Shown here piece by piece: positions 37,762-48,829 of a stretch of 64,000 bases of DNA. Both the position numbers and the translations under genes were made by a program. This stretch comes from Gemmatimonadota bacterium (GTDB lineage Bacteria; Gemmatimonadota; Gemmatimonadetes; Longimicrobiales; Gaopeijiaceae). Location: the NCBI GenBank assembly GCA_012960225.1, contig DUBS01000004.1, positions 26,642 to 90,641 of the forward strand. The letters are read 5' to 3'. How positions within the stretch are numbered: the first letter of the stretch is position 1; each line of letters opens with the position of its first letter. The notes under the pieces are model-generated. The model saw only the letters and a list, made by a program, of their open reading frames with translations, made no database searches and was not told the origin of the DNA.

Positions 37762-38981
37762 CGATAGGCTTCCAGTAGACCCAGCACATGGTCAATGTCT
37801 GCCTTGGTATGGTCGGCATTAATCTGCGTACGGATTTCCTCGTCCCCTCGCGGTACTACGGGATAAGTCAAGCCGGTAACGAGAACTCCACTGTCATACA
37901 GGTATGAGACCAGGTCCTTTGTCCTTTCCGTATCCCTGATCATGAGAGGTACAACTGGATGCTCGCCGGGTATCGTCTCGATTCCCAACCGATCCAGCCC
38001 TTGCTCAAAATGTTGTGTGAGGTCCCGGAGTCGCTCCAATAGCGCGATGCCTTCTGGACTATCTACGATTTCTACAGAGCGCAGTGCAGCAGCTGCCTCG
38101 CCAACTGTTATCGGATTCGAGTAGATATACATCTGCGATGATTCCCGAAGGAAATGAACCGTCCCGGCATTCGTCGCGACATAGCCACCGTTAACACCGA
38201 ATGCTTTTCCCAGGGTACCCACAAGGATGTCGGCTGGTTTGCTGTCCGTGAACTCCTCAGCCCCTCTTCCCGTATGGCCAAATGCACCGACTCCATGAGA
38301 GTCGTCTACCACACATACCACATTTTCTTCGTAATCCGAGTCATGCCTAATGCACAGCTCTACTATCTCATCAACGGGCGCATGGTCACCCCTCATCGAG
38401 AAAATACCATCGGTGACTACCAGCGCTCGCCTGGCCTTACCCTTCCACGCTTCGAGTGCCGCATCTAATGCCCCCATGTCATTATGAGGATAGACAGCCT
38501 TACCCGCTGGCCGACTCAACCTCATCGCATTGATAATGCAGTTGTGGTTGAGTTCGTCAGACACCAATACGGTCTCAGGTGTAGTCAACGGTGTAATCGT
38601 AGATACGACTGTCGCGTAGGCAGATGAAAAGATCATTGCGGCCTCTCGACCATGAAATTCCGCAAGTTTCTCTTCCAGGACGATGTGTGCGTCATAGCTA
38701 CCGGAGATGAATCTCACGGCACCAGGCCCGGCTCCGAACATCCGAGTCGCATGTTCTTCTGCAGCAATAACTTCCCCTCTCAGACCCATGCCAAGATAGG
38801 AGTTGGAATTCATGCGGATAAACTCTTGAGGCCCCTCGCCCTTCAATAGAAATCGAGGACCGCGGTCATCCTCAGCAGGCTTGACCGAAACCACAATGCT
38901 TTCCTCACCCTTAGCTGTCCCAGCCTCTTCAAGCGCCAGCACATGGTTATCAAGCACTCTCGTAAGTCTGTCTAATGGCAC
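37758..38981 (-). CDS. kbl: Glycine C-acetyltransferase (2-amino-3-ketobutyrate CoA ligase)
   Basis: 407 residues, GTG start, PLP fold type I (alpha-oxoamine synthase family). It splits 2-amino-3-oxobutyrate with CoA into glycine and acetyl-CoA. Seen: RMNSNSYLGMG near 56-66, GAGPGAVRFISGSYDAH near 83-99, VCVVDDSHGVGAFGHTGRG near 221-239 and the PLP lysine in LVGTLGKAFGVNGGYVA near 252-268. The family also contains biotin and sphingolipid enzymes; the adjacent threonine dehydrogenase gene, ten bases away, supports the threonine pathway. Confidence 0.9.
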   Translation of the reverse strand: MPLDRLTRVLDNHVLALEEAGTAKGEESIVVSVKPAEDDRGPRFLLKGEGPQEFIRMNSNSYLGMGLRGEVIAAEEHATRMFGAGPGAVRFISGSYDAHIVLEEKLAEFHGREAAMIFSSAYATVVSTITPLTTPETVLVSDELNHNCIINAMRLSRPAGKAVYPHNDMGALDAALEAWKGKARRALVVTDGIFSMRGDHAPVDEIVELCIRHDSDYEENVVCVVDDSHGVGAFGHTGRGAEEFTDSKPADILVGTLGKAFGVNGGYVATNAGTVHFLRESSQMYIYSNPITVGEAAAALRSVEIVDSPEGIALLERLRDLTQHFEQGLDRLGIETIPGEHPVVPLMIRDTERTKDLVSYLYDSGVLVTGLTYPVVPRGDEEIRTQINADHTKADIDHVLGLLEAYR

Positions 38982-38991
38982 GGCATAACAC

Positions 38992-39927
38992 TCATTTCAG
39001 ATGTCCAAGCATGTCTTTAGTCATTGATTCAATATCAAATAATGGTTCCCAACCCCACTCTTTTCGAGCAGCCTCATCGTCGATACGGTCTGGCCACGAG
39101 TCGGCGATAGCCTGCCGGACTGGGTCAATATCGTAATCGATCGTAAAGCCCGGAAGATGTTTCTGGATCTCGGCAGATAACATCTCTGGTGTAAGTTGCA
39201 TCGCAGTCAGGTTGAATGCGTTTCTATGCTCAAGTGCATCCTGGTCAGCTTCCATAACAGCGATGGCAGCACTAACCGCATCAGGCATATACATCATATC
39301 AAGCTTTGTATCCGGACCTAAGAAACAATCGTAATGTCCATCCTCGACAGCACTGTAAAAGATATCAACGGCCCAATCAGTGGTTCCGCCACCCGGTGGG
39401 GCACCGTGTGAGATCAAGCCAGGGTAGCGTACCCCACGGGTATCAACTCCGAATTTTCGATGGTAGTAGTTACAAAGAAGTTCACCGGCCAACTTTGTGA
39501 TTCCGTACATCGTAGTCGGTTGCATCACGGTGTCCTGAGGTGTGAGATCCTTTGGTGTACCGGATCCGAACACACCGATCGAGCTGGGTGTGAAGACCGC
39601 ACAACCTTGGTGACGGGCAACTTCGAGCACAGCTTCAAGGCTCGACATGTTAATACGCCACGCATGTCTGGGGTCACGCTCACCAGTTGCTGATAGGATT
39701 GCTGCTAGATGATAGATAAGACCGACCTGATGGCTTTCTACGGCCTCGCCAACTGCTTCTGCATCTGTCGCATCCAAGAGCTCAAAACATCCTGACTCCG
39801 CGATCTCAGAATCGAGTTGACGAATGTCGGTGGCAATCACTTGCGAGTTGCCGTAGAGATCTCGGAGTTTGGGAACTAGCGATGAGCCGAGCTGACCACC
39901 GGCACCGGTCACCAGAATGTTGTTCAA
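38992..39927 (-). CDS. L-threonine 3-dehydrogenase, SDR (epimerase-like) type
   Basis: 311 residues, apparent TTG start. An extended short-chain dehydrogenase with the NAD motif VTGAGGQLGSS near 6-16, the active-site STMYGITKLAGELLCNYY (Tyr and Lys near 139-145), RYPGLISHGAPPGGGTTDWA near 166 and KLDMMYMPDAV. It matches the GalE-like threonine dehydrogenases of bacteria and animals rather than the zinc MDR enzymes such as E. coli Tdh. It oxidises threonine to 2-amino-3-oxobutyrate, the substrate of the kbl product encoded next. Expected in the cytoplasm. Confidence 0.88.
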   Translation of the reverse strand: MNNILVTGAGGQLGSSLVPKLRDLYGNSQVIATDIRQLDSEIAESGCFELLDATDAEAVGEAVESHQVGLIYHLAAILSATGERDPRHAWRINMSSLEAVLEVARHQGCAVFTPSSIGVFGSGTPKDLTPQDTVMQPTTMYGITKLAGELLCNYYHRKFGVDTRGVRYPGLISHGAPPGGGTTDWAVDIFYSAVEDGHYDCFLGPDTKLDMMYMPDAVSAAIAVMEADQDALEHRNAFNLTAMQLTPEMLSAEIQKHLPGFTIDYDIDPVRQAIADSWPDRIDDEAARKEWGWEPLFDIESMTKDMLGHLK

Positions 39928-40025
39928 CTGCAGCAGCTTCTAGTATCGGACACTCGAGTCACTCCGACACGTAGTATGATAAAGACGAAATTAAGGGATA
40001 GTCGGAATAGGGCCTTACTTACCAC

Positions 40026-41825
<1,800 letters not shown>

Positions 41826-41860
41826 TTAGACCTGGGTGTTTCTAGGCCAATTCATCGGCC

Positions 41861-41970
41861 GCGCTCCCTCCGCCGGTCTTAACCGGATCAGGTTCCGAGG
41901 GTCTCTCTCAATCCTCTACCGGCGACGATGTCCTGGTCGCCGCACGCCACTGAGGATGCCCCTGGCAGCT
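41861..41970 (-). promoter_or_regulatory. TPP riboswitch upstream of thiC
   Basis: Read on the minus strand, the conserved thi-box elements appear in order: the 5' P1/P2 strand GCTGCCAGGGGC (41958-41969), P3 ATCCTC paired with GAGGAT (41952-41957 with 41911-41916), the TGAGAG pyrimidine-sensing loop (41905-41910), ACCCTC, GAACCTGATC (41886-41895), the CCGGTTAAGACCGG hairpin (41873-41886) and GGCGGAGGGAGCGC closing P1. P3 carries an added hairpin, GGCGAC with GTCGCC (41921-41926 and 41936-41941). TPP binding would be expected to lower thiC expression; whether it acts on termination or translation is not clear. Confidence 0.93.
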
Positions 41971-42045
41971 GCTTGAAACTAAGGCTTCAGGGCCAGATTT
42001 GGTACCAGCGCCGAAGGCACATCCCACCGGCCTTGAAACAGATTC

Positions 42046-42076
42046 CCGATCTCTTGAGAGCGAAGCCGAAGATCGG
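42046..42076 (-). terminator. Possible glnA 3' hairpin
   Basis: CCGATCT (42046-42052) pairs perfectly with AGATCGG (42070-42076), enclosing a small CTCT/AGAG hairpin. It lies about 80 bases beyond the glnA stop and before the thiC riboswitch on the same strand, where a terminator would be expected. There is no strong T-run, so this is tentative. The rest of the 378-base gap between glnA and thiC holds the riboswitch and presumably the thiC promoter; I see no gene in it. Confidence 0.3.
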
Positions 42077-42158
42077 TACTCACTTCACCGGTGTAACAGC
42101 AGCCTTATCCTGTTCACCAGTCCGACCTGCTTCCCAGATTGCCTCTATTGTGAGTGAC

Positions 42159-43571
42159 TCAGCAGTCGTAGTAGAGGTCAAACTCATGTGGATGCGGACG
42201 CAAACGGAGTGGATCGACTTCGTTCTCCATCTTGTAGTCGATCCATCCGGAGATCACATCGTCTGTGAAAACGCTTCCATTAGTCAGAAAAGTGTGGTCC
42301 TCCTTAAGTGCCACGAGCGCTTCCTGAAGAGAGCCCGGCGTTTGCCCATATTGCGCGAGTTCTTCTCGACTCATGTCATAGATATCCCGGTCAAGCGGAG
42401 CACCTGGATCAATTTCATTTTCGATTCCATCGAGCACAGCCATAAGCAGCGCTGAAAACATCAAATACCCGTTAGCACTTGGATCGGGACAACGGAACTC
42501 AAGGCGTTTCGCCTTCGGGCTGTTCGAATACATAGGAATGCGAACTGCTGCTGAGCGGTTCCGCTGTGAATAGGCGAGGTTCACTGGAGCCTCGAAACCT
42601 GGGACTAGGCGTCGGTAGGAGTTGCTCGTAGGAGCAGCAAAAGCAAGTAGGGCAGGTGCATGATGGAGTACGCCACCAATTGCGTGCATACACATCGTGC
42701 TTAGTCCTGCATATCCATCACCCGCAAAGAGAGGTGTGCCATCTTTCCAGAGGGAGAGGTGAGTATGCATCCCGCTCCCGTTGTCATTGAAAACCGGCTT
42801 CGGCATGAACGTGACAGTTTTACCATGCTCTTTTGCAACATTGCGAACGATGTACTTAAACCAGCCCAACTGATCTGCCATGTGTAAGAGTTCAGTGAAC
42901 TGAAGATCTATCTCGCTCTGGCCGGCAGTCCCCACCTCATGGTGATGAGCCTCTACCACTATGCCCAAATCACGCATCGTATAGACCATCTCTCCCCGGA
43001 GCTCGTGATAGCTATCTGTGGGGCTAACTGGAAAGTAGCCACCCTTGTACCGTGGCTTATATCCTAGGTTGGGTTCTTCATAACGAGAGGTATTCCAGGC
43101 CCCCTCAACAGAATCGATCTCATAGTAGCCACTATGCTCGTTCTGTTCATACCGAACATCGTCAAAGATAAAAAATTCTGGCTCCGGGCCGATGTGGCAC
43201 ACATCTGCGATACCCGTACCCTTCATGTGCTCAATCGCCTTGCGAGCTACGTGACGTGGGTCACGGGAATAGTCCTCCCTCGTCACTGGATCTACGATAT
43301 TCGAGAGCACACTGATGGTTGGACGCGCGAAGAACGGGTCCACACGTGCCGTCGAGGCATCAGGAACAGCCAGCATGTCAGATTCGTGAATGCCCTGCCA
43401 CCCTCGAATTGAAGAGCCATCGAAACCTACTCCATCCTCGAAAGTCCCTTCATCCCAAGTGTCGATTGGGTAGGAACAATGCTGCCATGCGCCAAGGAAG
43501 TCCGTAAACTTTAGGTCTACCATTTCGGCACCGTGTTCTTCGGCAAGCTTAAAAAATTCTTTGGGGGTCAT
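42159..43571 (-). CDS. glnA: Glutamine synthetase, type I
   Basis: 470 residues from the ATG at 43571 (MTPKEFFKLAEEH), the usual N-terminus and length of GSI; an in-frame TTG at 43607 would add twelve. It makes glutamine from glutamate, ammonia and ATP. Seen: the VGFDGSSIRGWQ latch region near 51, GPEPEFFIFDDV near 128, HHHEVGTAGQSEIDL near 208, the ATP-site KPVFNDNGSGMHTH near 255 and the adenylylation-loop region PLDRDIYDMSREE near 386 with its candidate Tyr. Region 43572-43948 upstream is shared with the divergent M28 gene. Confidence 0.97.
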   Translation of the reverse strand: MTPKEFFKLAEEHGAEMVDLKFTDFLGAWQHCSYPIDTWDEGTFEDGVGFDGSSIRGWQGIHESDMLAVPDASTARVDPFFARPTISVLSNIVDPVTREDYSRDPRHVARKAIEHMKGTGIADVCHIGPEPEFFIFDDVRYEQNEHSGYYEIDSVEGAWNTSRYEEPNLGYKPRYKGGYFPVSPTDSYHELRGEMVYTMRDLGIVVEAHHHEVGTAGQSEIDLQFTELLHMADQLGWFKYIVRNVAKEHGKTVTFMPKPVFNDNGSGMHTHLSLWKDGTPLFAGDGYAGLSTMCMHAIGGVLHHAPALLAFAAPTSNSYRRLVPGFEAPVNLAYSQRNRSAAVRIPMYSNSPKAKRLEFRCPDPSANGYLMFSALLMAVLDGIENEIDPGAPLDRDIYDMSREELAQYGQTPGSLQEALVALKEDHTFLTNGSVFTDDVISGWIDYKMENEVDPLRLRPHPHEFDLYYDC

Positions 43572-43948
43572 GAGCGTCCGGGTTTGTGATTGATCCTGTT
43601 GTATCAAGGTGAGGAATCAGGCGCCATCATCCCAAATGTTGCATGAGTCCCCGGGGCCGGGGGGAGCCTAAACTGAAAAGCCCTGTTCAGGCAAGGGGGC
43701 ACGAGTCACTTGCTCTTAACTCGCCCAAGTGACAGCTAATTAGAGCTGAACCCGGACCCAAGAATATCCCTCTCTCACCAGAGCTATGACAGAGTCTAGC
43801 ACAAATGTATTTCAGTCTAACTTGATGAAGCACGAGCCCGAGGCTGAATCTATGCTCGTACTTCCGCCATGCTCTAAGCACCCTACTTTGTGGACTCCAC
43901 TGGGGCACTACACATAACCATCTTTCAGCTTCACTTGAGATTGCCATC
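43572..43948. promoter_or_regulatory. Divergent control region between glnA and the M28 peptidase gene
   Basis: These 377 bases contain no supported gene. The main structure is a perfect inverted repeat GTCACTTG at 43705-43712 and CAAGTGAC at 43726-43733 with 13 bases between, so the half-site centres are 21 bases apart, two helical turns. A CTAATTAG palindrome follows at 43736-43743. The arrangement could be an operator for a dimeric regulator of either gene, or an RNA hairpin. Promoter elements could not be assigned with confidence. Confidence 0.4.
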
Positions 43949-46207
43949 ATGGTTCAAACTTCACGCCTTTTGACTCGCTCGCTGATCCTTACCCTGGCAC
44001 TCCTGGAACTTCAGGGGGCGTCAGCACAGGAGGCCCTAAGACCTGTCCTGGGGTTCACTCCAGAGTCAGCAGCACGGCAACTAGAACTAGAGAGCCAATA
44101 CGATTCGCACCTAGATGCTGATAACCTCGAGGAATGGATGCGATACATCGTGTCCAAACCAATCTACACGGGTTCACCCCACAATAGAGAAACGGCTTAC
44201 TGGATGGTCGAGCAATTCGAGTCGTGGGGCTTCGAAGTGCGTCTGGATGAATACCAGGTGCTTTACCCAACCCCTCGAATCCGGGAACTCAAACTCATAG
44301 AGCCGACCAGCTATACGGCTCAACTTCGTGAACCAACCTTAACGGAGGACGAAACCTCGGGAATCGAGGAAGATCGACTCCCGACGTTTAATGCATACTC
44401 TGCTGACGGAGACGTCACGGGTGAATTAGTCTACGTCAACTACGGGATTCCCTCTGACTACGAGGAACTAGAGCGCCGCGGCATTAGTGTGGAAGGTAAG
44501 ATTGTCATCGCTCGATATGGTGGTTCGTGGCGAGGCATAAAGCCTAAGGTTGCGGCTGAGCACGGAGCCATCGGTTGCATTCTGTTCTCCGATCCGAGAG
44601 ATGACGGATACTTCCAGGGTGATGTCTACCCGAAGGGCCCTTATCGCATGGAGCACGGAGTCCAGCGAGGATCCGTGCAGGATATGCCACTCTATCCTGG
44701 AGATCCTCTCACCCCATTTGTGGGTGCCACCGTCGATGCTGAACGCTACACTGTTGAAGAAGCACCCACGATCATGAAAATCCCGGTGCTCCCAATCTCT
44801 TACGCAGACGCACTGCCGCTGCTAAGTGCGATGGACGGCCCCGTCGCCCCTGCTAATTGGAGAGGAGCATTGCCAATCACTTATCACCTGGGTCCAGGTC
44901 CGGCACGGGTACGATTGCACCTTGAGTTCAATTGGGATCTCACACCAGCCTATAACCTGATCGCTGTAATGCGTGGTTCAGATTTCCCAGATGAATGGGT
45001 CGTGCGCGGTAACCATCGTGACGGCTGGGCGATGGGAGCAGCAGACCCGACTTCCGGAATGGTTGCACTGATGGAAGAAGCACGTGCCGTGGGTGAACTC
45101 ACACGCACCGGATGGCGCCCGAAGCGGACTATCGTTTACGCCGGCTGGGATGCTGAAGAGCCCGGCCTCCTCGGCTCCACAGAATGGGCGGAGCACCATC
45201 GAGACGAACTGTATGAAAAGGCAGTCCTCTATATCAATACTGATGGGAATGGTCGAGGGTTTCTCTCCGCAGGGGGCTCCCACACTCTGGAGCGTGTGGT
45301 CAACGAAGTTGCTAAAGAAGTAGAAGATCCGCAGACAGGTGTATCGGTTTGGGAACGATCTCGAGCCACAAGAGCGGTTTCAGGTGATCCGAGTGCGCAA
45401 AGAGAGGGAGACCTCTGGATCGCTCCACTTGGCTCAGGCTCAGACTATACACCATTCCTTCAGCACCTCGGGATTGGATCCCTCAATATCAGTTTCGGAG
45501 GGGAAAGCGGAGGAGGTTCTTACCATTCTCAGTTTGACTCCTTTGATTACTATACTCGTTTTGGAGATCCAGGCTTTAGCTATGGAGTTACTCTAGCTAA
45601 GGTGGCCGGCCGACTGACACTAAGGTTTGCCGATGCTGATGTGCTTCCACTCCGGATGGAAAATTACACGGAAACTGTTGACCGTTACGTGAGTGAAGTT
45701 ATAACGCTAGCCGACGACCTCCGAGCAGAAACCATCCAGCACAACCGACTCGTTGAAATGGATGCATTCCGTCTTCAAGCTGATCCAACGCAGACATATA
45801 ATCCGCCGACGAGCAAAGACGAGGTGCCGTTCTTCAATTTCGCACCTCTCCAAAACGCCGTAGAGAGACTCGAAGACGCTTCTATAGACCTGGATCGCAT
45901 GCTCGGTGAACAATTGAGCAACGGAGTCCTGTCACCAGTTCGCATGACAGAAATCAATCGAATACTACAGAAGATTGAGCAGGCTATGACAGACACGGAT
46001 GGCCTGCCAGGGCGACCGTGGTTCCGACACACAATTTATGCTCCGGGTTTCTACACTGGATACGGCGTTAAGACCTTACCGGGTATCCGGGAGGCGATTG
46101 AGCAACGTGAGTGGCATCTGGTAGAGCCCCAGATGGAACGCATCGCAGCAGCGCTTGACCGGGTTACCGAGCTGCTTCGACAAGCTACCGGAGGATTAGT
46201 GTCATAA
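43949..46207 (+). CDS. Secreted M28-family zinc peptidase (glutamate carboxypeptidase II-like)
   Basis: 752 residues with a Sec signal (about 1-26, SLILTLALLELQGASAQ). The layout matches PSMA and the transferrin receptor: a PA domain near 150-300 (EGKIVIARYGGSWRGIKPKV), the M28 catalytic domain, and a C-terminal helical dimerisation domain from about 600. Both zinc sites look intact: His356 and Asp366 (GNHRDGWAMGAADPTSG), Glu403 and Glu404 (GWDAEEPGLLGS), Asp432 (YINTDGNG) and a late His in GGSYHSQFDS. It probably releases C-terminal glutamate or similar residues from peptides in the periplasm. Confidence 0.93.
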   Translation: MVQTSRLLTRSLILTLALLELQGASAQEALRPVLGFTPESAARQLELESQYDSHLDADNLEEWMRYIVSKPIYTGSPHNRETAYWMVEQFESWGFEVRLDEYQVLYPTPRIRELKLIEPTSYTAQLREPTLTEDETSGIEEDRLPTFNAYSADGDVTGELVYVNYGIPSDYEELERRGISVEGKIVIARYGGSWRGIKPKVAAEHGAIGCILFSDPRDDGYFQGDVYPKGPYRMEHGVQRGSVQDMPLYPGDPLTPFVGATVDAERYTVEEAPTIMKIPVLPISYADALPLLSAMDGPVAPANWRGALPITYHLGPGPARVRLHLEFNWDLTPAYNLIAVMRGSDFPDEWVVRGNHRDGWAMGAADPTSGMVALMEEARAVGELTRTGWRPKRTIVYAGWDAEEPGLLGSTEWAEHHRDELYEKAVLYINTDGNGRGFLSAGGSHTLERVVNEVAKEVEDPQTGVSVWERSRATRAVSGDPSAQREGDLWIAPLGSGSDYTPFLQHLGIGSLNISFGGESGGGSYHSQFDSFDYYTRFGDPGFSYGVTLAKVAGRLTLRFADADVLPLRMENYTETVDRYVSEVITLADDLRAETIQHNRLVEMDAFRLQADPTQTYNPPTSKDEVPFFNFAPLQNAVERLEDASIDLDRMLGEQLSNGVLSPVRMTEINRILQKIEQAMTDTDGLPGRPWFRHTIYAPGFYTGYGVKTLPGIREAIEQREWHLVEPQMERIAAALDRVTELLRQATGGLVS

Positions 46208-46259
46208 GACCGACCTAGTGGTTTCGCTCTAGATCCAATCTGGGTTAGGCGCAAATCAG

Positions 46260-47009
46260 TTAATCGCCACTTCCCTTCACCAATTTGATTAGCCTTGCGA
46301 GAGGGTCATAGGACTGATCCACAACCCTCTCCTTCAGGGGAATGATTGCGTTATCGGTGATTGTAATTCCCTCTGGGCACACTTTTGTGCAGCATTTCGT
46401 AATGTTGCAGTACCCGATACCGAGTTCCTCTCTCAATTCTGCAACCCGGTCACCCGTGTCAATTGGGTTCATCTCCATATTTGCCACGTAAACATAGTGA
46501 CGTGGCCCGGCAAACCGGTCATGAAGTTGATGGTCTCGGAGGACATGACATACATCTTGGCACAAGAAACACTCAATACATTTCCTGAATTCCTGAGGAC
46601 GTTCGACATCATACTGATCCATATCCCAACTTCCATCTTCATGATCAGCGGTCTTCGGAGAGAAGCGCTTGATCGAAGCTTTCACTTCATAGTTCCACGA
46701 TACGTCTGTCACGAGGTCTTTAACGACTGGAAAAGTCCGCATAGGCTCGACTGTGATCGGCTTGTCCGCCGGTAATTCATCAATTCGAGTCATACACATG
46801 AGCTTCGGTGAGCCATTCACCTCAGCGGAGCACGAGCCACACTTGCCTGCCTTACAGTTCCATCGGACAGCCAGATCGTTTGCCTGTTCAGCCTGGATAC
46901 GATGGATAGCATCTAAAACCACATAGCCCTGATCAACCTCGACTTCGTAGGTCTTTAACTCGCCTCCGTCCGAGTTGCCCTGCCACACCTTAAAGGTCGT
47001 AGTCTTCAT
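46260..47009 (-). CDS. sdhB: Succinate dehydrogenase iron-sulfur subunit
   Basis: 249 residues. The N-terminal ferredoxin-like domain has the [2Fe-2S] motif NCKAGKCGSCSAEVNG near 51-66; the C-terminal helical domain has CIECFLCQDVCHVL near 144-157 and CNITKCCTKVCPEGI near 201-215 for the other clusters. The subunit carries electrons from the flavoprotein to the membrane anchor. The ATG overlaps the sdhA stop by one base (TAATG). Its length equals that of the mycobacterial Sdh1-type subunit, as I recall it. It is convergent with the M28 gene. Confidence 0.94.
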   Translation of the reverse strand: MKTTTFKVWQGNSDGGELKTYEVEVDQGYVVLDAIHRIQAEQANDLAVRWNCKAGKCGSCSAEVNGSPKLMCMTRIDELPADKPITVEPMRTFPVVKDLVTDVSWNYEVKASIKRFSPKTADHEDGSWDMDQYDVERPQEFRKCIECFLCQDVCHVLRDHQLHDRFAGPRHYVYVANMEMNPIDTGDRVAELREELGIGYCNITKCCTKVCPEGITITDNAIIPLKERVVDQSYDPLARLIKLVKGSGD

Positions 47010-48829
47010 TAACCCTGTTCCTCAATGATTTTCTGGAGTTCTTCCGGTATCTCTGGAATCACTTCTCTACGAAGTTCCATTTCTCCGTCATGTCCTTTCT
47101 TGAGAACAAGATTGACTGTTCCCCACTCTGGATCCTTATCGAGATAGTCCAGCCGTGAGTGCGCTCCACGACTTTCCTTTCGTGCTTGTGATGCCATAAC
47201 CACGGCTTCGGCAACCGTGAGTAGACTCTGTAGATCCAAGGTGGTGTGCCAGCCCGGATTGTACTCTCGGCTACCACCAGCTCCCATAGCCTGAGCCCGT
47301 GTCTTGAGCTCCTGTAGTTCATTCAATGCTTCGGTAAGACCACCTTCTTCGCGGGCGATCCCCGCCTTGTCCTGCATTAGGTGTTGCAGTTCATACTGTA
47401 AGCGATAAGGCCCCACATCCGCTCCTGGGTCCCTCTCAAGTGGAGAGAGTGCCTCTTGGACTGCTAGGTCAATCTGTTCATCCTGAAGATGTACCGGCGT
47501 GTTCCCAGCTGCGAACTCGGCAGCGTATTCCCCAGCCCGCTTCCCGAATACGAGTAAATCCGAGAGCGAATTTCCTCCCAATCGGTTCGCTCCGTGCAGT
47601 CCAGCTGCACATTCACCTGCTGCGAAAAGACCTGGAACGGTTGTAGACATCTGGGAATCCGGATCCACTCGAATACCCCCCATCGCATAGTGAGTGGTCG
47701 GCCCCACCTCCATCGGCTCCTTGGTAATGTCGATACCCGCCAGTTCCTTGAACTGATGATACATACTGGGGAGTTTTTTCTTGATATGATCCTCTGAGTC
47801 CTTGATATGCTCTTTGATCCAAGCAATGTCGAGGAATGCCCCTCCGTGAGGGCTCCCACGTCCTTCCTGGACTTCTTTCACGATCTTGCGTGCCACGTGA
47901 TCTCTCGTGAGCAGTTCTGGAGGGCGGCGCGCTTCCCTGTCACCTACGACATAACGCCATCCCTCTTCAGGGGTATCCGCGGTGGATTCCTTATAGAGCG
48001 GAGGAATATCCTCGAACATAAAGCGGCGACCTTCGCTGTTCTTCAGGATTCCACCTTCGCCTCGTACACCTTCGGTAACAAGGATACCTCGCACACTCGG
48101 TGGCCAAACCATACCCGTTGGGTGGAATTGCACGAACTCCATATCAACCAGTTCCGCACCCACGTGGTAGGCTAACGCGTGTCCATCGCCCGTGTATTCC
48201 CAGCTATTGCTAGTGACCAAGAAAGCTCGGCCGATCCCACCCGTTGCCATAACCACAGCCTTGGCCTTGAAAGCCTTGAACCGTCCTCGCTCTCGATCGT
48301 ACGCAAGAGCACCAGCGCATCGGCCCCCATCCATAAGGAGCTTGCTGACTGTGACTTCCATGTGCACATCGATCCCCTCATGGATCCCATGATCCTGGAG
48401 GGTACGAATCATTTCGAGGCCCGTACGGTCACCAACATGTGCCAGTCGAGGGTACGCGTGTCCGCCGAAATTACGCTGGTTGATAAGCCCGTCTGGAGTG
48501 CGATCCATGATCGCGCCCCAGCCTTCCAGTTCTCGCACACGTTCAGGTGCTTCCTGTGCGTGCAATTCCGCCATCCGCCAAGCATTGAGATAGTGCCCAC
48601 CTCTCATCGTGTCGGCAAAATGGACTTTCCAACTGTCTCGGTCATCAACATTGGCAAGGGCCGCAGCAACGCCCCCTTCAGCCATAACGGTATGGGCTTT
48701 CCCGAGCAGAGATTTGCAGATCAAGCCAACTGAAGCACCCTTAGCTGCGGCCTCAATTGCCGCGCGTAAACCGGCTCCACCGGCTCCAATCACTACAACA
48801 TCGTACTCTAAGACCTGGTGCTGGGTCAT
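47009..48829 (-). CDS. sdhA: Succinate dehydrogenase flavoprotein subunit
   Basis: 606 residues from the ATG at 48829 (MTQHQVLEYDVVVIGAGGAG), which overlaps the anchor gene stop by one base; a longer start at 48901 would run 72 bases into that gene. FAD-binding GAGGAGLRAAIEA near 14-26, the covalent-FAD His in AHTVMAEGGVAAAL near 45-58, the active-site blocks VQFHPTGM and EGVRGEGGIL near 230-260, PTTHYAMGGIRVD and GLHGANRLGGNSL. It oxidises succinate to fumarate in the TCA cycle. Confidence 0.95.
   Translation of the reverse strand: MTQHQVLEYDVVVIGAGGAGLRAAIEAAAKGASVGLICKSLLGKAHTVMAEGGVAAALANVDDRDSWKVHFADTMRGGHYLNAWRMAELHAQEAPERVRELEGWGAIMDRTPDGLINQRNFGGHAYPRLAHVGDRTGLEMIRTLQDHGIHEGIDVHMEVTVSKLLMDGGRCAGALAYDRERGRFKAFKAKAVVMATGGIGRAFLVTSNSWEYTGDGHALAYHVGAELVDMEFVQFHPTGMVWPPSVRGILVTEGVRGEGGILKNSEGRRFMFEDIPPLYKESTADTPEEGWRYVVGDREARRPPELLTRDHVARKIVKEVQEGRGSPHGGAFLDIAWIKEHIKDSEDHIKKKLPSMYHQFKELAGIDITKEPMEVGPTTHYAMGGIRVDPDSQMSTTVPGLFAAGECAAGLHGANRLGGNSLSDLLVFGKRAGEYAAEFAAGNTPVHLQDEQIDLAVQEALSPLERDPGADVGPYRLQYELQHLMQDKAGIAREEGGLTEALNELQELKTRAQAMGAGGSREYNPGWHTTLDLQSLLTVAEAVVMASQARKESRGAHSRLDYLDKDPEWGTVNLVLKKGHDGEMELRREVIPEIPEELQKIIEEQG

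Noticed and set aside
48179..48733. A plus-strand open frame of 184 codons
   Set aside because: It is antisense to sdhA, whose motifs are strong; the frame shows no family features.
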